Shown here in pieces: positions 23,940 through 34,443 of a DNA stretch of 64,000 nt. The stretch's first letter is position 1. Every line of letters starts with the position of its first letter. The notes under the pieces were generated by a model. That model was not told the DNA's origin. It was given only the letters and a program-made list of their open reading frames with translations, and searched no databases. Position numbers and translations under genes: made by a program. This DNA comes from Calycina herbarum (Eukaryota > Ascomycota > Leotiomycetes > Helotiales > Pezizellaceae): positions 62,001 through 126,000 of the forward strand of contig LLEY01000046.1 of assembly GCA_001414485.1 (NCBI GenBank), written 5' to 3'.

Positions 23940-24005
23940 TTACATGACAACACACCATCCACCGCCTGCAGCCTTGACAACTGGAGCTTGAACTTGAGGA
24001 GTCAT
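23940..24005 (-). CDS. ppg2: a-factor-like lipopeptide pheromone precursor with CaaX box, 21 aa
   Basis: ATG at 24005-24003, stop TAA at 23942-23940. The 21-residue product starts MTPQVQAPVV and ends GGGWCVVM. CVVM is a CaaX box whose Cys would be farnesylated, the VVM removed and the C-terminus carboxymethylated. Tiny precursors of 20-26 residues ending in CVVM or similar are the hydrophobic mating pheromones of filamentous ascomycetes (mfa-1 of Neurospora, ppg2 of Sordaria). The mature lipopeptide is probably the last 8-12 residues. It would be exported by a Ste6-type transporter and sensed by a Ste3/Pre1-type receptor. A TATAAG motif lies 112 bp upstream. The symbol follows Sordaria usage; the call rests on length, CaaX end and aromatic residue beside the Cys. 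No intron is needed. Confidence 0.78.
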   Translation of the reverse strand: MTPQVQAPVVKAAGGGWCVVM

Positions 24006-24116
24006 ATTGAAGTTGTTTGGTTGGGTTGGTTGAATCTTAGTAAGTTTGTATAGCTTTGAATCGAATGATGCTGACGAGGAAAGAAGGAGGCCGAAATGAG
24101 AGAGGGGAAGGAGATA

Positions 24117-24122
24117 CTTATA
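24117..24122 (-). promoter_or_regulatory. TATA-like box of the pheromone gene
   Basis: On the minus strand reads TATAAG (in context GTCTATAAGTATC), about 112 bp before the pheromone ATG. This spacing gives a 5' leader of roughly 80 bases. Strong TATA elements suit a highly expressed small gene. Inferred from position and sequence only. Confidence 0.5.
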
Positions 24123-25228
24123 GACTTTTTCTTTGGTCTCTTCAGATAGGAAAGCGAATGATCGTGGGTATTCTTTAAGTTACGAAGGTGGCGATGTGTG
24201 TTGAGAAAGACCCATGGAGAAGGGTAAAGAAAGGTACATTGGGGCTTCGAAGACTCTTCCGCTTCGGGTTGGGAGATGTGCGATGTGTGGTTGTTGAAGG
24301 GTGCTTTCTGAAAATCGGCTCCCGTTGTCTTTGAGCTGAAAGTGGGAGAATTTTGAAGAGTTTGGTGGGGTTTCTTTGGTGTTGAGGCGCTTGATATTGT
24401 TCTTCCTCTTTGACAAAGAAAGTGTTGGCTAAGTGAGGGAATTAAGCGAGCCCCCTTAATATTGTTCCACGCCTCTCATATTGTTCTTTTGTAGAATGGA
24501 GGAACACCAACCAGGACTAAAGAAAAGCAAAAGCTAGGTAAGATAAGGTAAGTAAGTGGCTTTCTATATAAAGGGTAGGGGCAAGCTAGGTGGCTATTGG
24601 TCTCGGGTAAAATCCCCGGCGAAACGTGCGAGGCTCCTCAACTTGAGGTTGATAAAGTTCTAGATTATTTAGATCCCCTAGCTTGTTATTGTCATCCACC
24701 TTATCTGTCGTCAAAACTTGATTTTCGACAATTTTCCTTGAACTTTCAAACTTCTAGAAAGTGTTCTAGAAGGAATTCTCCACGTGGTTATTGAACTGCA
24801 CCGTCGATTTATTATCTTCATCTCATCCATGACCACGTTGGCGCTCTCCACAGTCTTAGGGTCAAGTGATACTCTCTCAATAATCCTTCTAGAAGCTCGA
24901 CAAGAAAATCTAGATCCCGCTAGCCACCTACACCATATGACCGACTCTCCCAATTAAGGACACCCACGTGCGACCTACAATGGCCAGGAAGTTGGACAAG
25001 GGAATATGGGTTATTACGGAGCGCCTCATAAAGTCAAAGACCTTCATAAGGAAAGGTCCTAGAAGCTTACAGGTAGACGCCTCTCGATCGCTGAGTACAA
25101 ATCCACTGGTAAATGAAATCTTAGTCGCCATTGTGTCCTTAGAAATTTTAAAGGTAACGTTGACTTTTGTTTCCCCTGAAGATTCAAGTGTTAATATTGA
25201 GGCTCCGTAGACAACAAGCACGTAGCGT
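24123..25228. other. Region between the pheromone gene and the HET pseudogene
   Basis: The left part should hold the upstream promoter of the pheromone gene. TATATAAAG at about 24565 on the plus strand is a good TATA match but no convincing ORF follows. Short frames at 24711-24953 and 24928-25221 (minus) are unsupported. Confidence 0.4.
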
Positions 25229-26930
25229 ATGAGTTTTCAAGTAGTTCAACACGATCTCAAGAGACAATCTCAGAAAATTCAGGCCTGGTTGAGGATTTGT
25301 GATGAAATCCATCACATTTGCCTTCGATGGACTTCAATGATTGGCCGCTCAAACATACATCAGACTCGAGTGCATAAATTGAATGCCAACTCGGAGAAAC
25401 CAACCATACGTCTAGTCTTAAGAAAAGAGATTTCACCTCAGAAATGCCCCAATGTCACGCTAAGCCACTATTGGGGCAGAAAGTTGCCTACAAAGCTATT
25501 GCAGCAAAAAATTGAGAAATTCCGTTCCAACGTTTCACGGGATACTTTACCTTTAACATTCCAAGATACTTTTCTTGCTGTTCCGAAATTTGGCCTTGAA
25601 TACCTTTGGATCGATGCTCTTTGTATCATTCAAGATGATGAAGACGATTGGACCAGATAAGCAGCAAGGCTGGCAGACGTCTACTTGAATGGCTACATTA
25701 ATATCTACACCGATGATGCCGTGGGCGGCATTTTTGGATTGTTCCGAAACCGAAACCTTGATAGAGTGAAGTCTTTCATACTTCCATTGCTGCTGTCAGA
25801 TGGTAAGGATATTTCTCACTGCTGCTACATTGATAGATGGCAGGATAACGTTGAGTGGGAGAGCGCGCTGTCGAAGTGAGCATGGGTTGCTCAAGAGCGA
25901 TTCCTTTCTCTGAGGTTGTCCATTTTGGTGCTGATCAAGTACATTGGGAATACGCTCGATTGTTGACCTGTGAGAGCCTACTCGATTCATTTGGTGTAGA
26001 ACAGCCTGTAGCCTGGAACAAGTCGGGTATTTGCAACACGTCTTCTCGCCCACCAATTGAAAACGTGTACATATTTTGGTCCCATTTTGTTGAGTCATAT
26101 TCAGCTGCAGAATTGACTGTTCAATCTGATAGATCTATCGCCATTTCAGGTCATCTTATGGCCCTGAAATCTTGTGACTACATTTGCGGTTTATGGCGAT
26201 CATCCTTCATTCAAGAACTCATATGGTGTTGTCACCTGCCGCGAGCACGCACCGATAACCGTATACCTTCATGGTCTTGGATTTCTATTTATCTGGTCGC
26301 ACTCAACAGAAGCCCTGTGTACGCTATGTTGAGTGACAGGCAGCCGATAGCAGAGCTCGTTAATATTAGTACCTCGCCCTGTGGTGATCCTTTTAGCCCG
26401 GTTTCTTCTGCCCATGCGACTATTCGAGGCCCATTGCTTGAGGCGTTGATACCATCGATGGGTTTTATTCAAGTTGGCCAGGACTCCCTGGGGGCTTGCG
26501 AAAGTTGGACGCTACTGCTGGATGAGGAGCATAGGGAACATATTTTAGGTTCTACAGTATATATTCTCCTCGGGGGAGGTGCTTCCCAGCAGGATAGCCC
26601 ACAACGCTTGAAGGGTGATTCAAGGTATGAAGCTTATTTGAATACATCCCCCACGAGTTAGTTAAGTTGACGCAGAAAAGTAGATTCAAGAAGCAGTGGA
26701 AACCCTTCTATCCTGTTGAGCAATATGATTGCCTCGTTTCGATGCGGGTAGAAGATTCTGGTTACCTTCGACATGTGGGCTATTTGGAATTTGGGGGAGA
26801 CACATTCTTCGACTTCCGGGAACTTGACACGTCAGACTGCCGTAAATTGCTCGACAGACACTTCTGCAGTGATAACATTCCATTCATGAAACCCGATGAG
26901 AACTTCATGTACGAAACCACTCTAGTCTAG
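25229..26930 (+). pseudogene. Broken HET-domain (heterokaryon incompatibility) gene
   Basis: From ATG 25229 the frame contains NVTLSHYWG, LPLTFQDTF and LEYLWIDALCIIQDDEDDW, the three diagnostic blocks of the fungal HET domain (usually YVTLSHCWG, LP.TF.DAI, YLWIDSLCIIQ). A TAA at 25658 interrupts the usual E-AARMADVY segment; the same frame then continues AARLADVY and later AWVAQERFLSLR. Near 25900 the sense shifts to the frame that reads VVHFGADQVHWEY and runs to 26659. A last piece in a third frame, 26667-26930, reads like the C-terminal end. One nonsense and at least two frameshifts make it inactive. Composition is normal, so ordinary decay rather than RIP. HET proteins trigger cell death on fusion of unlike strains; loss is common. 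Confidence 0.8.
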
Positions 26931-27478
26931 CTTCAAGACTTTCAAAAATGCGTTTCATTAGATTGCATTTTCGATGTCAGAACGAGCTAATTGGTCAAGG
27001 TCGCTTGGAATATGAAGAGACAGATGCGAGAGTGAAGAGGGAGGAAGAGAGGTATCCATAATCAGGGGGAATATGATTATGTGATGTAAGACACTTCAAG
27101 ATCAGGGGAGGAACCGATTCTCAGGTCTCAAGCTTTGGGGTTTGGTGCTACTCCGAGGAAGGGAATGTTGAGTGAGTATTATGACATTGACATACAGCAA
27201 ACTTTTGTTCGCTGGAAAAGAAATAGTAGAGGGTTATGACAGTGAAATTGAAATAGAATACGGCAACAGCGAAACTAAAAGCAAGATTTGGTATGTCCGG
27301 TAGTTTAAAGAGGAAGAGAGTAAAAATATATTTTCAAATTATCAGCAAAGAAAAAGAGAATCCTATTAGCACATTTATTGTAATTCATATCCCCTATTTT
27401 TGTTCCCGGGCCTTCTTCCTCTTTCTTCAGACTCCAACCACTTCCAAATCTCACTCGCACATCGCCCAGATTTGATAA
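26931..27478. other. Intergenic stretch, nothing recognised
   Basis: Between the HET pseudogene and the 3' end of the cyanase gene. No ORF or repeat that I can support. Confidence 0.4.
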
Positions 27479-28147
27479 TTAAAATCGAGAGAATGGAAGC
27501 CTAATTTGCATGTTAGTACAATCCTCCCCTTTCTCTCGGACTCAAACCAGGAAAAAAAACCGAGAACTCACCACTTCCCCCTCAAAGTAATAACAGCCCA
27601 AGTCCCCTGCTCATCAACCTCCTTCTCAACCTTGGTCGAAAAACTAATCGCACTCATAATCCCATCCCCAAGCTTCTCATTCAGAACCGCCTTATACGCA
27701 TACCCATAATTCTGCACAATCTCATACAAGCGATAAATCAACGGCTCAACAGGAGGCATAGGGCCCGCTCTCCCACGATCTGGGAATCCTTGGCCTAACT
27801 CTGCTGTCAATTTTGCTTCGTCGACTTTCAGGACTTGAGAGAGGATTTTGATATCTTCGGGAGATGCGACTGCTTGGCCGTAGAAGAGGGCTGCTATTGC
27901 GACTTCGGAACGGCCGAGGGATTCAGTGAGAGAGGCGAATGTTAGGTTTTGGGAGGTTTTTGCTGCGAAGAGGAGGGAGGAGGAGGAGGGGAGGCGGTCG
28001 ATGATTGAGGACTTTTGGGGGCTGTGTTAGCTCTCAGTTCTATTTTGTTGTTGTTGTAATGGAATTGGGTTTTTGTCGGACTTGGGGATCTGTAATTGCG
28101 GGGGAATTGGAACTTACATCGAGCGTTGCGAGGGTTCTTTCCGCCAT
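27479..28147 (-). CDS. cynS: Cyanate hydratase (cyanase), 163 aa
   Basis: Three exons: 28147-28118 (30 nt), 28011-27572 (440 nt) and 27500-27479 (22 nt). Intron 1 (106 nt) has donor GTAAGT and acceptor AAAAG; intron 2 (71 nt) has donor GTGAGT, branch TACTAAC and acceptor TTAG. The protein starts [10 protein letters not shown], has a helix-turn-helix-like N-terminal domain ([16 protein letters not shown]) and the catalytic domain [20 protein letters not shown] followed by [10 protein letters not shown], which holds the conserved Arg, Glu and Ser of cyanases. The tiny last exon supplies the standard end WLPFSRF. The enzyme converts cyanate and bicarbonate to ammonia and CO2, as a decamer in the cytosol, for detoxification and nitrogen use. 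A TATATTTA motif within a near-palindrome at about 28288-28303 may be the TATA element. Confidence 0.94.
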
Positions 28148-28555
28148 TGTTGCAGTGTTTTTCTTTTTCTTTCTCTGCCGGATGAAGAAGGTGAGGAATT
28201 GGAGAGATCAGATTTGAGGCAGTCAATTGATTGATTGTTCAAGGGAAGTTGAGTTGTGGTTGAGCTGAAGAAAGTGTAGAAGCAGGTGGGGTAAATATAC
28301 CCCCCTGTTCAGAGCCCGCGGAACGTCATACACCGGGAAAAGTCCGAATCCCGAGTGCCCCTCATGTACTAGAAATGATTAATAGCGCCCGGGAAATGAA
28401 GTATCTGTGGTATTTGAATTATATGACTCGGTGGAAATGGGTTTCCGTGTGGGGTTTGATACCGAGAGAAGGGAACAAGAGAGGGTCTTGCGAGGAAACA
28501 AGCTTTATTGTAAAATAAACTACCACTCGATCGACCACCATATTCCCCACTACGA
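28148..28555. promoter_or_regulatory. Cyanase promoter region and 3' end of the phosphoesterase gene
   Basis: The two genes lie head to tail on the minus strand with 408 bp between them. GGGGTAAATATACCCC at about 28288-28303 is nearly palindromic and contains a TATA-like core in the right orientation for the cyanase gene. Confidence 0.4.
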
Positions 28556-29602
28556 TCAAGCAGTAGGAAGTTCAATATCAAAAATCCAAGGAGAATTGAC
28601 CGGTCGATAGTCCAAATTCATAATCGAAGAATTAACCATCAATGTTTCCTCACCATGCTTGACATCCCAAGTACCAGATACTTCCGGGTAGGCGTTCTTT
28701 TGGGCAGACTGCTTCTCAATTGCGTCCCCAAGATACTTCTCCCCTTCAATCTCAATCTCATTTCCGTCCTTCTTCCACTGAACCAAATGCATACCGTAAG
28801 CTTCGTGTATATGTCCAAAACAGGCCAACTTTGGTCTCGCTCTACCTAAAGCCCTTAACAGACTTTCACAGCCAACCCCCTTCCCAGGAGACAACTCATC
28901 CTCAGTCACATCCAATATTCCCATTGGCGGTCCATGGGTCATGACAATATCCACGTCCGGAAAGCTGGGCATAGGCTTGACCGCAATGCTCTTTACCCCC
29001 TCCTTCTCCAATCCCATAGGATTAAACCTATCCTCATCCCTTTCATATGGAAAGGCCCAGTTACAAAACTCCGGCTGGTAAGGCGAAGCATAGACCTTGA
29101 ATTTCGCACCATTTCCAAGACTAAATGTGTAAATGCCTTCTTCCAAATATGTGATTCCCGCATCTTGTGCCAGCGGTCCCTTCCAAAGTGCTAATACTGT
29201 TTCGTGCTGCGCTGTTATTTTCGAATTTGGAGGGGAGGGAGGTATAGGTTGCTTCCACATGGGATCGAGATCCAAGTCGTGATTACCGGCGATTACGAGT
29301 TTGAGTTCGGCGGGGATCTGGGAGAGCATTTCGATGGCTTTTTTGTATGGTGCGATCTGGCCGGTTTGGGTCAGATCGCCTGTGTGGATGAGGATATCGC
29401 ATTTGGGGGTTGGGAGGGTGAATTTGCCGCCGTATTTCATTGCGTTGTTGAACTGGTAGCTATGCGTATCGGAGATGATCATAACTGGCACAGAAGAGTC
29501 AGCTTTTGGGCATCCTGAAAGGAGAGAGGCAGCTCCAGTGGAGTTGGGGGAGGGAGCATAAAGCCGGTTCCACTTACCACGGGTCTTTACTGTCGAAGAC
29601 AT
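28556..29602 (-). CDS. Calcineurin-like metallophosphoesterase, 317 aa
   Basis: Exon 1 is 29602-29578 and exon 2 is 29484-28556. The 93-nt intron has donor GTAAGT, branch GCTGACT and acceptor GCCAG; its length is a multiple of three and it has no stop, so an unspliced reading gives 348 aa. Splicing makes the N-terminus MSSTVKTRVMIISDTHSY, the usual start of this family. Metal-binding motifs in order: SDTHS (D-x-H), HTGDLTQ (GD), AGNHDLDL (GNHD), MTHGPP and FGHIHEAYG (GHxH). These form the dinuclear metal site of metallophosphoesterases, close to the MPPED/UPF0046 type. Substrate unknown; no signal peptide, so probably cytosolic. An alternative acceptor at 29515 would give 327 aa. Confidence 0.88.
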   Translation of the reverse strand: MSSTVKTRGKWNRLYAPSPNSTGAASLLSGCPKADSSVPVMIISDTHSYQFNNAMKYGGKFTLPTPKCDILIHTGDLTQTGQIAPYKKAIEMLSQIPAELKLVIAGNHDLDLDPMWKQPIPPSPPNSKITAQHETVLALWKGPLAQDAGITYLEEGIYTFSLGNGAKFKVYASPYQPEFCNWAFPYERDEDRFNPMGLEKEGVKSIAVKPMPSFPDVDIVMTHGPPMGILDVTEDELSPGKGVGCESLLRALGRARPKLACFGHIHEAYGMHLVQWKKDGNEIEIEGEKYLGDAIEKQSAQKNAYPEVSGTWDVKHGEETLMVNSSIMNLDYRPVNSPWIFDIELPTA

Positions 29603-31085
29603 CTTGCTGTGTTTGTCTGCTTTCCTGTGCGATAGGGAATTCCGAGATGCAATGCAAGTACCCAGCGCGCGGGAGTGTGAGAATGCAAATGTAAAGGAGT
29701 GGAGTCTAGGCAGGCGGTATGCGAAGTCTTGAATTGCAGATTGAAAGGTTTCGTTTGCGACTCTGCGACTTATGTAGGCACCTAGTCGTCAGTAGTGAAT
29801 GGAAGATGCCTATTCGGCAGGTACGACTTTGACGCACAGCCTCCAATCGAATGTTATTGGATGCTGTGAAGCTAAACTAGCAAAGGAGAATGAGTAGGTA
29901 AGAGCATCAAGATGAACAATTTTCTGAAGTCATAATGATAAGCTCTGGGAGTAGTAGCCTTCAACGTGACTCCCGCAGGGCTCTAATCAGGTCGCGCTAC
30001 CTAGTGAATTGGATGAGATGGAATAGCATACTATGCGTTGAACCAATGTATACGGAACCTACCTATACACACGTTGGCATATCAAATTGTTTCCCTGTGA
30101 CGGACCCCGGGATGAGCTCTTGTTCGAGGTAGAAATTTGGAGGAAGTTTCGATGAAGCTTCTCAGTTTCGACCACCTCATGTGGCTAGGAACATGTGGCT
30201 GTGCTTGAGGGCTCTGGTTGTGGCGTTGTTTCACCAAAACACCTACAACACCTACAACACCTACCCAAAAAATGTAGTATACATCTTTCATAGCTAGACA
30301 ACACTATATCTAGCTCTAGCTAGTTTTGATTTGAGTTATGGTCTTCTTTTCAAGTTTAACACGCTTTTTAGCAGGTGGAAACACGACAAAAGATGTATTG
30401 TTTTATCTATTTTAAATCAAGTTTCATATATACCAAATTTCCCGAATCTCATCCAGAAAACCAGTTTCTCATCTGAGTCTCTTTTTACGTTTCCCGCAAC
30501 CCAATTTTAATTGTTGATGTCCACCACGTAGCACGAATATTGTTGTAGGGTACACGTGACTTGGCACCTGTATATATATTCCTGGCTCCTGCCCTCTTCT
30601 TAGCTCTTTAGACGTTTTACATACCACATACCAGATCATATTGTTTCATACCATCGAGCCTCAACTAGGGTGACATAATTTGAACAGTACGATTCCTGTG
30701 ATAAATGTTGAGGCTATAATCGAAGTACTATACAACTTTTTGGTGCTGTAAATATTTAACCAGGTTCTTTTCTGTAGATGAATTAATCGGTGTTAGAATA
30801 GAGTAGAAATACTTGTGGTAGATTTGGGTATCATTCTGTTTTTCCCCCCCATTACCGGAGAGGTAATAATTCAATAAGCATTTATTGGAAGTGACTACAT
30901 CTAAATTGAGAGCCATACACATGTTTTGTCAAGAAGTAATCTGATTTAAATACGAATGCGGTAGCGTTATGATAGTTGCCTTGAATCCAAAAACAAAATC
31001 CTTTCCTACCAAGGAAGTGAATCCCGTAGTTATGAAACCATCACAGCATAAATCATAAAGAATAAAGAAAATACGCCCAAGATAA
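29603..31085. other. 1.5 kb intergenic region
   Basis: No supported ORF. The unit ACACCTACA is repeated about three times near 30238-30264. TATATATAT at about 30571 follows a CACGTGAC motif and could be a plus-strand promoter, but no coding frame lies downstream. Confidence 0.4.
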
Positions 31086-31931
31086 TCAGTAAAGGTATAT
31101 CAACGAAAGTCCCAGAACAATCCATCCCATAAAGAAGCGTGGAACACTAAATTGTTCCCCTTCATTGGGCTTGACAAAGGAGCCTGAAGCTGCAGCGACA
31201 TTCGTACCAGTGGGGATTGCGCTCGAAGTAGTAGCGGCTTTGAAAGAATCCGGGCCAATACACTTATCGATACAATTGTCACCGTCTCTATAATCGATTC
31301 TAAGAAGTCCTCCCCCATCAGGACCAGATCCATCGGTAACATTGGGATAGCGAAGCGGGATTTGTGCACAAGCATGGCACTCTGAGGTATTCAATAACTT
31401 GGCAAGAAGATCCTTCGCGTGTCCAAGAGTGACAGTGTCGGCTTGTGTCTTGTTTGGATATCCTTCTGGGAAAACACAAATCCCTGAGGTATTCATAATT
31501 AGCAAGAAAAAGCATATGATGGGGACGAGGATATTACCGCCGGTATCGAGACTCGGGATCGTAAAGTTCTTCGTAATAGAAGCACCTGCTGACACTGGGC
31601 CATATCCTAGCCCAGCGCCAACTGTGGCATCAAAACTAATTCCGTGACTGCGGCCAACGCAGATGATGTTCTCGGCAAAGCCGGTGGTGGGGTCAACAGA
31701 GTATGTTGTGGAGTTGTCGAGGTTAGAGGTCTTCATGGCGAGGAGTAAAGCTTCAAGAATATAGCGGCCTGATGCGTCGACTGTGTCTGCAATTTGGCAA
31801 TGGAGGTCCACTTCAAAAATACCGCATCCCATCTCGCCATTGCTTCGGGTTTGGAGTTCAGAATCGGAGATGGCAAGTGCTTTGGGAGCGAGAAGGAAGA
31901 GACATAAGTGAATAATGCTGAAGGGATTCAT
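31086..31931 (-). CDS. Secreted, probably GPI-anchored cysteine-rich protein, 263 aa
   Basis: Not recognised as a named family. Start at ATG 31931; the longer open frame upstream opens on a non-ATG codon. Exons 31931-31538 and 31483-31086, with a 54-nt intron (donor GTAATA, branch GCTAATT, acceptor CTCAG). The intron length is a multiple of three with no stop; retained, it would insert a hydrophobic patch (ILVPIICFFLLIMN). Residues 1-20 are a signal peptide (MNPFSIIHLCLFLLAPKALA). Conserved-looking Cys residues occur in MGCGIFEVDLHC, IICVG, GICVFPEGY, CHAC and CIDKC, with several N-glycosylation sites (NKT, NTS, NVT). The end is a short spacer then a hydrophobic tail (FFMGWIVLGLSLIYLY), which fits a GPI signal or single membrane anchor. 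Confidence 0.68.
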   Translation of the reverse strand: MNPFSIIHLCLFLLAPKALAISDSELQTRSNGEMGCGIFEVDLHCQIADTVDASGRYILEALLLAMKTSNLDNSTTYSVDPTTGFAENIICVGRSHGISFDATVGAGLGYGPVSAGASITKNFTIPSLDTGGNILVPIICFFLLIMNTSGICVFPEGYPNKTQADTVTLGHAKDLLAKLLNTSECHACAQIPLRYPNVTDGSGPDGGGLLRIDYRDGDNCIDKCIGPDSFKAATTSSAIPTGTNVAAASGSFVKPNEGEQFSVPRFFMGWIVLGLSLIYLY

Positions 31932-34443
31932 GTTTTCTTTGAGAAGGTTTTTGTGAAACACGAATGTTGAGGATTGAAGATGGTAGCCTTTCTGACTTGC
32001 AAGGCGAAGAAGTTGAAGATGATTGCAAAAGAGTTTGGCTACTGGCCATGAGGACATATTTATCTTCATACTACAATCTTGGCGTTTTTGGGCTGAAGTA
32101 AAATGTTCAATTTCAAGCAGCCCCTTTGGGAGAGGGCCTCTTTCTTTTCCCACTCTGTTTTGCTCCAGGTGTAAGCAGGTCAATCTTCTGGCCTGAAACA
32201 ACCGATACCTTGACCCAAATGCATAAGTTTAAGGTGACACCTTTGTTTTGACCGTTCGGGTACCATCAATTCTCTGATTGCAGCCTGATTCATAGGAATA
32301 TGCGTCTTGCTTGTATGTATGGTAAGCCTCGGTCCTCAAAGACTCTGGCCTTTCTGGTCAAATTTGCCCTGCCGAGTGCCCACTTTCGGTTCTTTCTCTA
32401 AAATAAATTAGCGATTGGGAAGTTCAAATATGGGTATGACAACGATATTGGTCCTTCTGCTCTACGGCTTCAATGAGTGGTCCACACACGAAATGAGTAT
32501 CGAAATGGCTAGAGATAGGATTCCAAAACAACAAGCGAACATCCCATTCTCAACTTTCAGCACACTCTTTCTTTATCCGCCAGCCAAACTAGAAAGAATA
32601 GACTAACCAATTCTTACAATATGAAATTATGTGGCTTAACATTGAACCATATCCAAAGTTTCAGCGCGATCCCTTCAGAATCCCCCACTCCAGGTAGAAG
32701 GCCCGTAAACCCAACCATCAAAAATCAGCTTAAAAACTGCCCCAACATACCAGCCACCAATACCAGTCAGCAAATCATAAAAGATGTCCAAGGATGTCTG
32801 GAACGGAGGGCTGGATGAAAGAATGTGCCCCCAAAGGTAAGCTGTGTGTAACAATCCGAAGTGTGGAAGAGCTTTCCAGAGGATTTCAAGCCTCCATCAA
32901 ATACTGCGGCTTAGAAGTCAGATTAAAGTTGGTGGTGTAGTGAGGCTGAAATCGAGTCGAGGTTGCACGTTACGAGCTGTTTCAACCCCAACTTAGTCAG
33001 ATTCGCCTAGCATGTTAAAAGGGGGGGGGCGCGGGAACGGCTGCTTCCGTATCGCGTAAATCCTACTGAGATAGCCCAATGTAATTCTGAGAAATATTTA
33101 TACTCTTCTAGTAAGGAATGAATGGCTTGAGTAGGCTGAAGTGGTGGCTCAAACTGTTTATTTCCATCTAGCCCCCAAAATACGTTTGATACACATGTCA
33201 ATTCCAAACTCTGCGTTAGCAGTATTCTTCAGCCGGATTAAATGTGCTTTTTTCTTTGGTGATTGGGGTTCAAGGAACACTTGAACATGAACCACTCTGC
33301 TCTCATTTGTGATATTAAGTAATAAGTGGAGTAGTTCCAACTATTATACTATATTATTCGCGAGTATTCGAATTAATTAGATTAAAAAGTTTAACTTCAA
33401 AGTGTCTTAAAAAAGTATAAAGTATAGATACTTATCTAGATAACATTTATTTAATTTAATTATTAACTTAGCTAAACATAGTAAAGAGATTAGCCTATAG
33501 CGATCGAGAGTATACCTCATCAGAATCAATTAATGTTATAATTAGTAAATAAAGCATGCCAGAACTAACAACGTTGACACCTTCTCTCTCAACCTGAGAA
33601 ACAAAAAGTAGTCTCTCATTTTCTCAACGCCCCCCTTTCTCCTCGCCCCCATCGTTACAACCAACTCTTAATTAGACTGGCCACCAGATACGACTGAAGC
33701 GTACTATTCCTTACCTGAGTTACTTCAACCTCTATCTCCAACAAGTATACTTAACAGACCCCTCAAAAGGTAAACCATCAAAACCCTTCTCTAAAATTCA
33801 CCCCAAAAAGAATCGAAGTGGGGAGGCCAAAAGCATGCTCGTGTATCAACTTGCAGAACTGCACGAGTGCATGCCTGTGGTGCGCTGCAATGAAAATGAA
33901 ACGTCAGGTGCTCTAAAACTCAGGGGTAAGCGCGCCTACATGACGCCCTGTGAATTGCAGGCAAGTGCACTAAAACTCAGCGTCCTCGCCACGGTGTGGC
34001 GCCAGGCTCCAGCGCACTATTTCAGCGCACAAGCCTAAGACAGTCGCAATTCTCCCCCCTGGTGGACATGCAATGTCTACCAGACGTCTCCCCTACCAAC
34101 GCAAGCAACACAGAAGAAGAACTTCAAAGTCATCTAAAGTAAATATCAACAAAGTCATCTATTCAATAAAAAGGCAACGCCTATCCTATGCAAAGTGCTC
34201 CTATCTAAACAGTGACAATGTCAACACCCTTTCTCCCCCCAAAAGAACTCCTCCCAAAGAATGTCCAAATGATATGGTGAGTATGACTATCCATCCACTC
34301 TGACTTCCAACGCCATTACCATTAACCCCTTACCCAAAAAGGACATCATATCCCAAGGTCTCAAGTCATGAAATGTCTCAAGTCATAACCCCAGCGCCCA
34401 CCAAACCAGAAAATGCGGACATCTTCTATCCCAAAACGCCATC
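31932..34443. other. 2.5 kb intergenic region with a small AT-rich patch
   Basis: No supported gene. 33330-33560 is AT-rich with RIP-like composition. A nine-G run lies near 33021-33029. At 33906-33923 and 33962-33979 an 18-bp segment ending in CTAAAACTCAG is repeated with small changes in a GC-rich setting; meaning unknown. Confidence 0.4.

Noticed and set aside
24575..24925. Possible MITE bounded by GCTAGGTGGCTA and its near inverse at about 24920
   Set aside because: Only about 11 bases match, similarity does not extend inward and no target duplication is visible.
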